Positions 39,001 through 44,319 are shown, counted from the first letter of the stretch. The stretch: 64,000 nucleotides of DNA from Procambarus clarkii (GCF_040958095.1 NC_091175.1:21598003-21662002), one strand, 5' to 3'. A program made the numbers and translations. The notes: generated by a model from the sequence alone, not told the origin.

Positions 39001-42000
39001 ACATGCACGTTTCCAGTACATGTTGAACATGGCTCTTCATTTCTATATTGTACTAGAAATACTCTAAGGAGATTATACAGTCTTTGTTTACATGTTGAAG
39101 GTTGCATGATACGTTAATATTTTTCATAAATATTATTTAGCAATATGTTCGTTGTGGAAAATAGTGTATTGACTGTAGTGAGATTTATTGAGGCTATTGT
39201 ATGCAGAAAATCTTTTGGAGCAATATGATGGTATCGAACGTATGTCTAGGGTGATCCAGTATGAGAGTTTGGTGAATCGTATTGCTTTAAAAGATTTTAT
39301 CATAGGTCTATTATAAGTGAAATCACACTATTGTGATTTCACTGTGTTGTGAACATTATTTTATAATAAGAGTGGACTCTACAATACCCATAAGATCTGT
39401 AGTCCTTTTTGGACTTGAAGGAAAGTAACAGTAAATTATCATTAATATCTCTTGGGAACAATGGCCTTTAACCCTTTAACATTTTTGTGACGCCTACATT
39501 CGTCATTTGCTCAATGCCAGAACGTTCCGATGACGGCTCTAGTTGTCATTTTCAACATTACCTTGGATAAATTTAACTCTCCTTAGTTATTTTATTTTGC
39601 TTTTGCTGCATTTTTTGAAGATACCATTATAAAGTACAACTCTTTAGCTTAAAAATGACACCAAATGCACACATAACCTTGCAGTATGCATTGGAAATAA
39701 AATATCGCAACGCCATTTGTGCTTTCCCCAAGATGCTGGTAGCACCCAAAATTTGTAGGGGGGGGGGGGGGAAATGTGATAGGATAATCTAATGTAATTA
39801 AACCCATGTTCAATTTGGAAACGTTCTGTACATTTTGAAGTATTACATGACAGTAAAGCCAGAGCCAGAGCAGTAAGGACACTTGTATTGTGAGCCACTC
39901 TAGCACCAGATTATTAGCTGGGAAATCATTAATACATTTTATTTGGCATTAGTATTTACACATGAACGTACCAATATGTTTGTAATACTAATGAAATATG
40001 GGTCTTTTCAGGTGTAGTTAAAGATCTTAGCTCACTGCAAATAAAGCACAGTATTGATCTCAAGTTGCAGCAGAATGTCACTTGTTCAGTATTTAGAATT
40101 AGATGATTTCAGCACATTTTGGTGAATAGTTCATTCAGTACATATTTAACTATTTTTATACATTAACATTAGTAAATACTTTACTCAAAAATATTCCTTA
40201 TATTTTCCGGTTTTCACTTGCAAAAAATTTGTCGTGCCAAAAATTTCCACAAAATCTTGTAACGTAACAAGTATATTGTTTTAACTCTATAATGGTTTTG
40301 AGAATTTAATATTCCAACCAAAAATGCAGTGCCAGAAATTTCTAACAGTATTACTTGTCATAAACACATTATGTGCTTTCCAATGACTTAAAGTACAGTG
40401 CAACCTGGATTCAGCATCTCTATGGTTACAGTGCACATTTTCCAGGCAGGTTTACTTAACATTCTTGGCTCTTATGTTAACACTTTCGAGAAACGGCGTT
40501 TGAAAAAAAAAACTTTCCCCAACTGAAATGAGCTTTTCAGCGATCGAGCGGCAACATTTAAAAGTGTATACTCTTTTGACTGTCCTGACGTTAATTTTCG
40601 ATGTACGTATTTCGTTTTTGTACCGATGTGCTCGCAATAGAATGTTCTAGAAGAACATAAGTATAAAATGTCACCAAAACATAAGTTAGATCAGCACCAA
40701 ATAAAAAACTACGTCGATCACTAGCCGTGAGCGCCAGACAGCAATGAAATGTTTCTATCTTCAGGGTTGTCAACTCCACACTTGTCCTACAGGGTTAATT
40801 TTGGCATCACTGAAATTGCAATAAAATTGTCTACACGGACATATGCATATAAATATAGAATCAATGTCGCGACCGACCCACGAGTGTGGGAAGTGGCCGA
40901 AGTGTTACCCGCGGCGGTATATTGGCAAAACCCGCATTGAAAATTGTATATTAAAGTCACTGTCCTGACATTATTTTTTGATGTACGTATTTCATTTTTG
41001 TATCAATGTTTTTGCAATAGAATGTTCTAGAAGAACATAAGTATAAAATGTCTCGCATGGATGCGTTCGACCAGCAACAAATATAAAAACTGTCGATCAT
41101 ACTCGTCGTGTTAACAGTTTCGCGCTATCTGGACGCGCCGGCGCGTTCGGTTTCGTCTAACGTAAACGCATAGTGGACATAAAGTTATGTCTACTTTTAA
41201 AATATTTGTATAAAATTCAATTTTTATCCGATTTACTTTGGGTTTGTTTCAAACTGCGCGCTATGAGGCTCTCTTTCTCACCACTAGGCTGCATGGTACA
41301 ATTAGTTCATGAAAGGTATGGATAACTTCGATCAAATGATATTTTGTCCCAAACGGGTTGCAGGTGGGTAACTTTAGCCGTTTATACTGGTAATTCTTCC
41401 CCCATATCATGTATTATATGCATATGTCTGTTTAGGGAATTTTATTCCGATCAATATACAACCAAAAATAACTGTGTGCAACAAGTATAATCTTGACAAA
41501 CATAACAAAAGTAAAAATATTTCGTGTGTGTTTGACGCTCACTGATATGTTCCAGCGTTGTTTTATATTTGTCGCTATTCTAACTTACGCTTTGTTGATA
41601 TTTTTTACCTATGGGCAGATAGAACATTCTATTGCGAACACATCGACATAAAAATGAATGACGTACATAGAAAATTAATGTCATGAGAGTGAAATAAGTA
41701 TAAACTTTCAAAGCGCCGTGTGTCGTCCCGTCACCGATACCGGGTAACAATTTCACCACTTCCCACACTCTTGCGGGCGGGCTGCATCATTATTCTACGC
41801 TTATATTCATATCACCGTGTTGGGAATTTCATTGCGAGTCCATTGATACCAAAATTAACGCTGTAGAACAAGTGTGGAGGTGATTACAATCCCAAGAGTA
41901 AAAACATTTTGTTGCTGATGGGCGCTCACGGCGAGTCATCTACGTAGTTATTTATTTGGTGCTGGTATCCCTATATGTTTCGTGACTTATTTTACTAATG

Positions 42001-44229
42001 TTCTTCTAGAGAATTTTATTGCGAACACGTTGGTACCAAAATGAAATACGTAGCATGAGAACTAAGGTCAGAAGAGTAAAAAGAGTATACACATTTTTGT
42101 TTTTACGCTTAAGCGATAAAAACGCAGCGCGCACATTCGGTTGGCTGAGTGACCTTTGCGGAGAGCGCGAAAGTGTTAATAATACAATTGTTTTACCACG
42201 ATGATTCACTGCCATGCCGTTCTCCCAAATAAGCTCTTCGGCTATTAGAGAAAACGTAAATTTCATGGCGAACATTTCTAAACTATCCCCAAGTAGATTG
42301 GATCGAAATTGGAATTTATACAAATATTTATTCTCGTGACTCCCGCCAGTCACCCTTACGGAACCCGCACAAAACTTAGTGACGCGCTCGTGCGCCACCG
42401 AGTGGCGAAAGTGTTAAATTAACATAAGGCTGTTATGCAGAGCTTGTGTTTACAGACCTGTGGGGAAAGTTGATGGGTCTTCCTATCTTGAGGTTATCTT
42501 GAGATGATTTTGAGGCATTAGTGTCCCCACGGTCCGGTCCTCGACCAGGCCTCCACCCCCAGGAAGCAGCCCGTGACAGCTGACTAAATCCCAGGTACCT
42601 ATTTACTGCTAGGTAACAGGGGCATCGGGATGAAAGAAACTCTGCCCATCGTTTCTCGCCGGCACCCGGGATTGAACCCGGGACCACAGGATCACGTGTC
42701 CAGTGTTCTGTCCGCTCAGCCACCGGCTGCCTTGTTGATTCAAATTCAAGCATTGGCAGGAAATGCCAAATTGTGCATTGACAATAATTGCCTAGCTTGA
42801 GGGACAAGATTTATTGATAGTAAGCAATTAAAAATAACAGCAGAATTATTTTTTGTAAGTATAGGTTAACTTCATTACATACACACAAATTTTAACCAAA
42901 CAGTATTTACATCATTTGTATAAAAAATTGTGATAACTAAAATATCTGCATACGTATGTGCACTTAAGGGTTATGCCTCCAAGCAGGTTTTTAATTATTT
43001 TCGTAGATGGACACAATACTAGTTGGTGCTATTGGATAGCCATTCAGTATATTAAAAAAAAAAAGTATCGTTTTCATCTTTAGCTGGTGCTGTTTTTATT
43101 TAACTAGGTATGGGTTTGCTACCTTCGAAAATAAAGTGTTAAGGCTGAGGCATAAGAAATAAGTTTGATATGGTGAAATCTTTACAGACAGGTTCTCCTG
43201 ATAGTTGACTTATGTGATAAGTTAAAATTACTGTAACATTTGCTTAGTGAAATTAGCTTCTAGCATGGGAAAAATTTTGGTACAAATGGTACAGTACTGG
43301 CTTTACTGTGGCTCCATAATAAAAATTTTTTTAGAACATAGTAAAAACAGTTTTGTAGATGATTGGGAGAAACGGGCATAGCACTGTACTTTGGTGAATA
43401 GTTCATTCAGTACATATTATTAAACTATTTTTATACATTAGCATTAGTAAATACTTTATACTAAAAAAAATTGTTTATGTATTTTGGTTTGTCACTTGCA
43501 AACAATTGCTATAGAAAGAAAAACTGAAGGCATCTTCTGATGCAATGAATAGAGGTTGGGCCAAATAATTCACCGAATCTAGGTTGCACTGTAATCTGAT
43601 TTTTACATCAATATTGTTTTCACATAACAAAGTTGAAACCCAAAAATATTAGGGGGGGAAAAGGGTAGATTCCTGAATTTGTAGAAATTATAATTCAAAT
43701 GTAATCATAATGAAATCTAATTCATGTGGAAACATTCAAGGAATCTGGTAATATATTAGGTACAGTATCTAGTGATTTGAAAATATTTCATTACTAATAT
43801 TAAGACATTGGATCTAATTAGTTTATTCTGACATGCATAGCTTGCAGTCATGTGCTCAAGCTTTGACCTTTCCTGTTTAAATGTGTGTTTAATAAGTTAC
43901 TGTTTTAATAGGATGGGATTCAGCGTCGCAGCGAAAGGGAGAATATCCGTAGCTCGGTAGTCCATGGACACAAAAAAACTCCATTAGTAAAGCGTCGTGT
44001 TTCTCCACGCTACCCTCCCCCAGGCCTGCCTAAGACTCCTATGACTTTACCACGGATATCCACACGTCGTTCTCCGAGAGTTCACGGAAATCGTCGCTCG
44101 CCAAGAAATTCCACAGTAACACGCACGATAACGACTCCTTCCTCATCCAGAGCTCTAAGATCACCATATGCAGGACCATCTCGTCTGGGGACTCCAAGCA
44201 GGTGGAGCAAACTTAGTTTTCTTATCTGA
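2953..44229 (+). CDS. PRC1: PRC1 / Ase1 / MAP65 orthologue (fascetto), 13 coding exons, complete
   Basis: PRC1 proteins bundle antiparallel microtubules at the anaphase midzone and recruit kinesin-4 and cytokinesis factors. I joined exons at 2953-3087, 4078-4176, 4475-4618, 8144-8257, 9469-9651, 10069-10206, 11513-11660, 12283-12392, 17019-17132, 17456-17614, 20766-20912, 22268-22405 and 43912-44229. Every intron is GT-AG; all are phase 0 except intron 7 (phase 1). The product is 648 aa, close to the family's usual length of about 600-670. Residues 1-350 are coiled coil. Residues about 366-385 carry the MAP65 microtubule-binding signature (NDPNRLFGNRG then LLQEEKER), and the tail from about 450 is basic and Ser/Pro-rich. 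The start was chosen because the first ATG after a good acceptor opens MEEFENEIIDEL, which is N-terminal-like for the family. Intron 12 is 21.5 kb. The exon chain is inferred by homology and splice signals, without transcript support; small alternative exons could be missed. Confidence 0.93.
3088..4077 (+). other. PRC1 intron 1
   Basis: Non-coding, AT-rich. Nothing beyond frequent TACTGTA/TACAGTA words is seen. Confidence 0.7.
4078..4176 (+). CDS. PRC1: PRC1 coding exon 2
   Basis: Encodes residues 46-78 (NLLKDVLVGETSLRNQL and onward), a continuation of the N-terminal coiled coil. The acceptor TTTTCAG and donor GTAATG are clean; the exon is phase 0 on both sides. Confidence 0.9.
4475..4618 (+). 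CDS. PRC1: PRC1 coding exon 3
   Basis: Encodes residues 79-126. It contains ELGICLPDPDDTLKLYDLE, which matches the conserved 'lead segment' of the family, followed by a charged helix ending RDLRDKEK. The donor GTAGGA is at 4619. Confidence 0.92.
4735..5040 (-). mobile_element. LINE 3' end fragment (same family as 25071-28660)
   Basis: On the minus strand a short frame reads YETRSGRKCKIAPLKSRDVTGT, clearly related to WSERYGRKCRIEPVKSRGP near the C-terminus of the LINE at 25.1-28.7 kb. The tail-like phrase CCTGGTTGGTGGTCTTATCA at its left end is a mutated form of that family's CCTGGTTGAT tail. It is a short, old, 5'-truncated copy in intron 3. Confidence 0.6.
5862..8038. mobile_element. TTAA-flanked non-autonomous piggyBac-like element containing a minisatellite
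   Basis: TTAA at 5858-5861 and 8039-8042 bound a 2177-bp segment. The left end is CCCTTAAACTGCGCAACGCG and the right end read inward is CCCCTTAACTGCGTTGCC, imperfect terminal inverted repeats of about 16 bp. TTAA target duplication with C-rich inverted ends is the hallmark of piggyBac-type transposition. No transposase is visible; the interior holds a 24-bp minisatellite. The family differs from the CACTTTCGCGCT elements elsewhere in the window. A perfect palindrome GCCTGCAGGC lies at 5881-5890 just inside the left end. Confidence 0.6.
6904..7533. repeat. 24-bp minisatellite, 26 copies
   Basis: The unit is TTGGCCCATACGAGGCAGCT plus GCTG. Because the period is a multiple of 3 and no unit contains a stop in several frames, long spurious open frames appear on both strands (for example LLLAHTRQ repeats on + and SSCLVWAN repeats on -). 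Each unit contains the palindrome CAGCTG. Variants cluster in blocks: GAGG units, then GCGG units, then GGGG units, then GAGG again, with CTATT, CTCTT and CTGTT variants following their own blocks. It lies inside the TTAA element. Confidence 0.95.
8144..8257 (+). CDS. PRC1: PRC1 coding exon 4
   Basis: Encodes residues 127-164, beginning ELCDRLSEEPCIIP. This aligns with the human segment beginning ELCEILCMP, so the reading frame across the 3.5-kb intron 3 is supported. Confidence 0.92.
8258..9468 (+). other. PRC1 intron 4
   Basis: AT-rich intron. A perfect hairpin with 11-bp arms (ATGAGCATCAC / GTGATGCTCAT) and a 6-nt loop lies at 9338-9365. No mobile element recognised. Confidence 0.6.
9469..9651 (+). 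CDS. PRC1: PRC1 coding exon 5
   Basis: Encodes residues 165-225, a charged helix (TNREKTFKRLKRNLSSLLEQ) and the segment EHSILSDIEGLFILSCENL, which is similar in place and character to the middle of the PRC1 rod domain. Acceptor TTTTTCAG; donor GTGAGA. Confidence 0.92.
10069..10206 (+). CDS. PRC1: PRC1 coding exon 6
   Basis: Encodes residues 226-271, including LHEQIRLLYDRLEVDPVERD, a counterpart of the conserved 'IRELWDRLQIP' stretch in vertebrates. Acceptor TTTATTAG; donor GTAATT. Confidence 0.92.
10207..11512 (+). other. PRC1 intron 6
   Basis: AT-rich intron with no recognised element. 10900-11400 is slightly richer in GC and may be old repeat sequence, but I cannot assign it. Confidence 0.5.
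11513..11660 (+). CDS. PRC1: PRC1 coding exon 7
   Basis: Encodes residues 272-320 plus one base. LQRELERLEELKRQNMSRFI followed by a Trp-containing helix (LEILWEKCHICERER) is the strongest conserved rod segment. The intron that follows is phase 1 and splits a Glu codon. Confidence 0.94.
12283..12392 (+). CDS. PRC1: PRC1 coding exon 8
   Basis: Encodes residues 321-357 and starts with the last two bases of the split codon: GYTEEILEAHDNEVMRL. This corresponds to the family's YTE...L..HD.E...L element just before the spectrin-like microtubule-binding domain. Confidence 0.94.
12780..13330 (-). mobile_element. Tigger/pogo-like DNA transposon fragment
   Basis: The left end is ACAGTGGAACCTCGGCATTC, a Tigger-type terminus. 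Behind it, the minus strand reads AMSHFRNFLKYRQKQSSLDK and KASSVSNEGKQ with stops, a degraded C-terminal piece of a Tigger (CENP-B-like DDE) transposase. The same stretch recurs in the Tigger at 24.9-30.8 kb. The right end is not found; the piggyBac starts 260 bp further on. Confidence 0.7.
13595..13606. repeat. piggyBac left terminal inverted repeat
   Basis: CACTTTCGCGCT directly after TTAA; it pairs with the right end at 16848-16859 with one mismatch. Confidence 0.9.
13913..16123 (+). pseudogene. piggyBac transposase, frameshifted
   Basis: Three overlapping pieces make one transposase. Piece 1 (13913-15031, 372 aa) has an acidic N-terminus, the DDE_Tnp_1_7 domain start and the first catalytic Asp in ELCLDEGTMPWRGRL. 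Piece 2 (to 15233) carries the second Asp in LYMDNYYNSVTL. Piece 3 (about 15350-16123) has the third in MKGVDHFDQM and ends in the Cys-rich zinc domain (CHVCARSG, then CRTCGVALCVIPC, then H). All three catalytic Asp residues remain. The gene is broken by a frameshift near 15020, a TAA at 15231-15233 and a further frameshift before 15420, so it is inactive but young. The host's own copies elsewhere could still supply transposase. Confidence 0.92.
16848..16859. repeat. piggyBac right terminal inverted repeat
   Basis: AGCGCAAAAGTG directly before TTAA, the inverse of the left end with one mismatch. Confidence 0.9.
17019..17132 (+). CDS. PRC1: PRC1 coding exon 9 (MAP65 signature)
   Basis: Encodes residues 358-395. 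It contains LEEKANDPNRLFGNRGCSLL and QEEKERKR, the most conserved microtubule-binding motif in the PRC1/Ase1/MAP65 family. The preceding 4.6-kb intron holds the piggyBac and a Tigger fragment. Confidence 0.95.
17133..17455 (+). other. PRC1 intron 9
   Basis: AT-rich, with a short direct duplication of 'taacatttatggaataaact' near 17177-17210. Nothing else seen. Confidence 0.6.
17456..17614 (+). CDS. PRC1: PRC1 coding exon 10
   Basis: Encodes residues 396-448: ELPRVEKELEELVLASEAKH, then a helix with DYITDQWHKYNEQKAQEK. It matches the end of the spectrin-fold microtubule-binding domain (vertebrate F...V...W...R...K pattern). Confidence 0.94.
18350..18760. repeat. Degenerate ~90-bp tandem repeat
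   Basis: Two tandem units start GGGGATTAAAAGGCCGCC (about 18355) and GAGGATTAAAAGCCCGGC (about 18443); both run through TTACCCCAGC and end CTTCTA-TCCC. A third partial unit (GGGCTTAAAAGGCCGCC) is near 18718. Unit function unknown. Confidence 0.6.
18780..19100 (+). mobile_element. Decayed LINE endonuclease fragment (RTE-like?)
   Basis: A + frame reads GKKVILGDMNASVRNEYRKV, which matches the GD(L/M)NA motif of LINE apurinic endonucleases, followed by stops and frameshifts. The RTE-type assignment is tentative. Confidence 0.35.
19673..20658. mobile_element. piggyBac MITE, TTAA-flanked
   Basis: TTAA at 19669-19672 and 20659-20662; ends CACTTTCGCGCT (left) and CACTTCCGCGCA (right, inward), 10 of 12 identical. 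There is no coding content in 986 bp. Internal phrases TTTGGTATCA...GTTCGCAAT are repeated several times. A 14-bp perfect palindrome CGGCATGCATGCCG lies at 19687-19700. It ends 104 bp upstream of the PRC1 exon 11 start. Confidence 0.88.
20766..20912 (+). CDS. PRC1: PRC1 coding exon 11 (start of C-terminal tail)
   Basis: Encodes residues 449-497, a basic segment with STKRRLARNDS in the place of the vertebrate TPSKRR CDK/NLS region. The TTTATTTCAG acceptor lies about 100 bp after the TTAA that ends a piggyBac MITE. The stretch is less conserved than the rod but is in frame on both sides. Confidence 0.88.
20973..21140 (+). mobile_element. tRNA-derived SINE with (TA)n tail
   Basis: A box A-like TGGTCAAGTGGATTAAGG and, 40 bp on, a box B-like GGGTTCGAGTC are followed by a unique body and an (AT)n tail at 21113-21133. 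The spacing and the long variable arm suggest a class II (Leu/Ser) tRNA origin. It sits in PRC1 intron 11, same orientation as the gene. Confidence 0.7.
21225..21330 (+). repeat. Fragment of GACCGGG-type repeat (relative of 42480-42735)
   Basis: The phrase AGGCCTGATCAAAGACCGGG followed by GGTCCTCGGAACCATCTCGTGG is a mutated copy of the repeat seen inverted at 42490-42560 and 45498-45568 (CCGGTCCTCGACCAGGCCTCC). Confidence 0.55.
21340..22267 (+). other. Rest of PRC1 intron 11
   Basis: Pyrimidine-rich, no coding or repeat signature that I can name; ATT-rich simple sequence near 22180-22215. Confidence 0.4.
22268..22405 (+). CDS. PRC1: PRC1 coding exon 12
   Basis: Encodes residues 498-543, starting TPVRGPKSV and ending SSVEVSSYSNFS. 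The last part resembles the vertebrate C-terminal 'SVASTYSEF' motif. Acceptor AAATCAG, donor GTGAGT; the following intron is 21.5 kb. Confidence 0.85.
22650..23060 (-). repeat. Unclassified dispersed repeat, tRNA-like left part
   Basis: Minus strand has GCGCAGCACAGTGGTTAAGA, a box A-like phrase, near 22700-22735, and the segment continues to a G-run at 23070. Open frames here are short or spurious. A SINE or MITE is possible; evidence is weak. Confidence 0.3.
23323..23467. mobile_element. Hairpin MITE: 64-bp near-perfect inverted repeat
   Basis: Arm 1 (23323-23386) begins TGTTGACCAAACCACACACT and ends GTCCTGGACCATT; arm 2 (23404-23467) is its near-perfect inverse, ending AGTGTGTGGTTTGGTCAACA, with a 17-nt loop. 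Pieces recur at 2802-2860 and near 13405. The sequence would fold into one long hairpin as RNA. Confidence 0.8.
23510..24890. other. Intron 12, AT-rich, mostly unassigned
   Basis: Poly-A/T tracts and a TATA-type microsatellite at 24480-24550. 24140-24240 has a GTGGCTCAAT phrase and a TCGAACACAGG phrase that could be tRNA-SINE boxes, but I cannot support a call. Confidence 0.4.
25438..27090 (-). pseudogene. Reverse transcriptase of LINE D, interrupted
   Basis: An N-side piece (26761-27087) ends in SFAD and a C-side piece (25438 to about 26043) begins with DTKISMKITSADDTEKLQ. The FADD catalytic box is cut exactly by the insertion at 26044-26798. The C-side piece carries the thumb-like region (DLGIMMSDDLTFREHN and KTIGWIMRTF). 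Confidence 0.85.
26044..26798. mobile_element. LTR-like insertion (solo LTR?) inside LINE D
   Basis: A 755-bp block begins TGTGGGGG and ends CTCTCA, with TG...CA ends, and is flanked by a 7-bp direct repeat CATCTGC (26037-26043 and 26799-26805). It has a TATA-like TATTATAAAAG at about 26635 and no protein signature. Removing it and one flank rejoins the LINE's FADD codons exactly. A solo LTR is the simplest reading, although a 7-bp target duplication is longer than usual; an unknown DNA element is possible. Confidence 0.65.
28927..29080 (-). mobile_element. SINE with (ATTG)n tail, 9-bp target duplication
   Basis: The perfect 9-bp flank ATTCAACAG lies at 28918-28926 and 29081-29089. Read on the minus strand, the element starts GGGACGGGAGACATCTCCCG, continues with GCACCTCCACAGATCTCC and GTGCCACCTTTTGGGTGGC, and ends in (CAAT)n. 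I believe this is a high-copy decapod SINE; here it interrupts the Tigger transposase. Confidence 0.85.
29514..29756 (-). mobile_element. tRNA-derived SINE, 11-bp target duplication
   Basis: The perfect flank TCAGAATTCAT lies at 29503-29513 and 29757-29767. On the minus strand there is a tRNA-like head with box A-like GGATGGTAGAGTGACT and box B GTGTTCAATCCCTGACC, followed by a body with GGTTGAGCACCATTCC. Inserted in the Tigger transposase between QLILNEF and W-KNHFNLLHCL. Confidence 0.85.
29915..30650. mobile_element. piggyBac MITE, left end eroded
   Basis: TTAA at 29911-29914 and 30651-30654. The interior is close to the MITE at 19673-20658 (the phrases GTTCGTTTTGGTATCATTG and AAAGCCTGGTGTGACTCCC occur in both). 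The right end read inward is CACTATCAGTCACTCTGGACC; the usual CACTTTCGCGCT left end is missing. It sits in the Tigger coding region. Confidence 0.7.
30769..31400. other. Intron 12, unassigned
   Basis: AT-rich, no recognised element. Confidence 0.4.
31405..32330 (-). mobile_element. LINE 'B' (CR1-like) 3' fragment, old
   Basis: Minus strand reads GDYTTLATFRIMFKYANKDT and KSYEEGLDVKNA, degraded versions of GAYATLSNFRIAFKYMDGE and KSYEERLEALNM in the LINE at 49403-51402. The + phrase AAGTGGAGTTACAGGACGAG at about 31428 is the family's 3' tail region. Many stops. Confidence 0.7.
32928..33285 (+). repeat. Left inverted repeat of DIRS-like element
   Basis: This segment (TTATGTGTATATATTAGATA near 32988; CCAGGTCAGGCACCCAGAAA near 33140; GCAAACCGAAAGCTGAACGA near 33197) is present in inverted orientation at 37640-38015, diverged but colinear over about 340 bp. 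Confidence 0.75.
33286..35135 (+). mobile_element. DIRS-like retrotransposon interior, degraded
   Basis: In changing + frames the segment encodes GRPEVDLFTLAW and RWGFLYLSHPG (a region typical of DIRS elements downstream of the reverse transcriptase). A tyrosine-recombinase-like stretch follows: SSRRQYEVSWWSFRHLL, PNTIASYRVALTEWLQLAFW, then ALTSGGLVGELHARLRHGF. In related recombinases the GG.VGELHAL box carries the catalytic Arg; here the base change gives Leu. Flanking inverted repeats fit DIRS architecture. Many frameshifts; only the 3' part of the coding region is present. Confidence 0.65.
33674..33915 (+). repeat. Perfect 120-bp tandem duplication
   Basis: Two adjoining copies, 33674-33793 and 33794-33913, show no differences that I can see. 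The perfect match indicates a recent event inside an otherwise degraded DIRS-like element. Confidence 0.9.
35140..37635 (-). mobile_element. LINE 'E' (CR1-like) inserted in the DIRS-like element
   Basis: Minus strand, N to C: linker with DEVKRHLLVGPDGISPW-like frames (about 36.9 kb), EIWKTANAVPIYKRGDRSEP and NYRPVSLTCIPCKVMEKM (36.4-36.6 kb), CRKAFDTVPHKRL (about 36.3 kb), MFADNAKIMRRIK (about 36.1 kb), TTYVRPILEYAALAWSPYL (about 35.7 kb), SYEERLQELNLTSLEDR and VVNKWNALGSDVVEADSIHS (35.3-35.6 kb). The catalytic FADD is FADN here, so the enzyme is dead apart from the frameshifts. It separates the DIRS-like interior from its right inverted repeat. Confidence 0.82.
36670..36852. mobile_element. 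Short MITE-like insertion in LINE E
   Basis: The 183-bp block begins CTGAAAC and ends GTTTCCAG (inverted ends CTG(G)AAAC) and is full of short repeats of ACAACGTT/GTTATAACAA/AGTTGTAACAAG. It interrupts the LINE frame between the palm start and the linker. Ends are short and the target duplication is unclear. Confidence 0.45.
37640..38015 (-). repeat. Right inverted repeat of DIRS-like element
   Basis: Inverse of 32928-33285 over most of its length (GTGCCTGACCTGGTAGATGC at about 37770, TAATATATACACATCAGCC at about 37938). Its outer end GCCCAGAAATTAGCTTTTCG also resembles 35075-35110, the internal 3' end of the element. Confidence 0.7.
38016..40100. other. Intron 12, mostly unassigned
   Basis: AT-rich. 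A perfect hairpin AGTGAAATCACA / TGTGATTTCACT with 4-nt loop lies at 39316-39343. A TTAACCCTTTAACATTT at 39466-39482 resembles the end of the TTAA element at 5862 but no partner end is found. Confidence 0.4.
40110..40220. repeat. Direct repeat pair flanking a piggyBac nest (copy 1)
   Basis: The stretch TTTGGTGAATAGTTCATTCA through TTACTCAAAAA recurs at 43390-43510 with small differences. Confidence 0.7.
40481..42413. mobile_element. Outer piggyBac MITE containing a second piggyBac
   Basis: TTAA at 40477-40480 and 42414-42417; ends CACTTTCGAGAA (left) and CACTTTCGCCAC (right, inward). It contains an internal ~380-bp tandem duplication (the phrase GTTCTAGAAGAACATAAGTA at about 40644 and 41026). 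At TTAA 41111-41114 a second element is inserted. Hairpins AAACG-g-CGTTT (40491-40501) and CGCCAC-cga-GTGGCG (42393-42407) lie just inside the ends. Confidence 0.75.
41115..42174. mobile_element. Internally deleted derivative of the 13595-16859 piggyBac
   Basis: TTAA at 41111-41114 and 42175-42178. The left 200 bp match 13595-13780 and the right 550 bp match 16290-16859, nearly word for word. A fragment of transposase (TTCATGAAAGGTATGGATAA at about 41308) matches 15437. About 2.2 kb of the parent is missing. The left end is CAGTTTCGCGCT, one change from the parent. A 14-bp perfect palindrome ACGCGCCGGCGCGT is at 41133-41146. Confidence 0.88.
42480..42735 (-). mobile_element. tRNA-derived SINE-like repeat, minus orientation
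   Basis: On the minus strand 42735-42655 reads GGCAGCCGGTGGCTGAGCGG ... GGTCCCGGGTTCAATCCCGG GTGCC, which folds as a tRNA-like head with boxes A and B. It is followed by a body and the conserved GGTCGAGGACCGGACCGTGG and CATCTCAAGATAACC phrases. Related fragments lie at 21225 and 45498. Confidence 0.75.
42740..43380. other. Intron 12, unassigned
   Basis: AT-rich, no recognised element. Confidence 0.4.
43390..43510. repeat. Direct repeat pair (copy 2)
   Basis: Second copy of the 40110-40220 sequence, same orientation. Nearby CAGTGCAACCT-type phrases (about 40400 and, inverted, about 43585) suggest remains of an older inverted-repeat element spanning both. Confidence 0.65.
43912..44229 (+). 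CDS. PRC1: PRC1 terminal exon 13 (phospho-site-rich basic tail)
   Basis: Encodes residues 544-648 with the stop TGA at 44227-44229. The stretch is strongly basic and carries eight Ser/Thr-Pro sites (including TPLVKRR, a CDK-type S/TPxxK site, SPRY, SPRV, SPRN and TPSRW), as expected for the disordered tail controlled by CDK and Polo kinases. It begins after TTTTAATAG. An in-frame GTGGAG at 44203 could be an alternative donor, but reading on to the stop is simpler. The link to exon 12 is by frame and composition, not by strict sequence conservation. Confidence 0.78.
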   Translation, partial: DGIQRRSERENIRSSVVHGHKKTPLVKRRVSPRYPPPGLPKTPMTLPRISTRRSPRVHGNRRSPRNSTVTRTITTPSSSRALRSPYAGPSRLGTPSRWSKLSFLI

Positions 44230-44312
44230 TATGATTCTGCATTTGTATATACTTAGCATTAAATGCAGTCTTGTAGTAGGGGAAGTGTGATGTGTATGAA
44301 AGATTATCAGAG

Positions 44313-44318
44313 AATAAA
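44313..44318 (+). terminator. Polyadenylation signal of PRC1
   Basis: AATAAA lies 84 bases after the PRC1 stop codon and is the first canonical signal downstream, so a short 3' UTR is likely. Further AATAAA copies lie near 46130 and 46390 in AT-rich sequence. Confidence 0.6.
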
Positions 44319-44319
44319 A

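Noticed and set aside
39466-40800. A further CCCTTTAAC-type TTAA element
   Set aside because: Only one end is convincing; the candidate partner AGGGTTAA at 40791 lies inside another piggyBac MITE.
42655-42735. A possible real tRNA gene (minus strand, clover-leaf-like)
   Set aside because: The acceptor and anticodon stems have mismatches, no poly-T follows, and conserved repeat sequence is attached; it is the head of a SINE.
44203-44208. Alternative splice donor ending PRC1 earlier, with an extra final exon
   Set aside because: GTGGAG is a weak donor, and the open frame reaches a stop 8 codons later followed by AATAAA; no better terminal exon is visible downstream.
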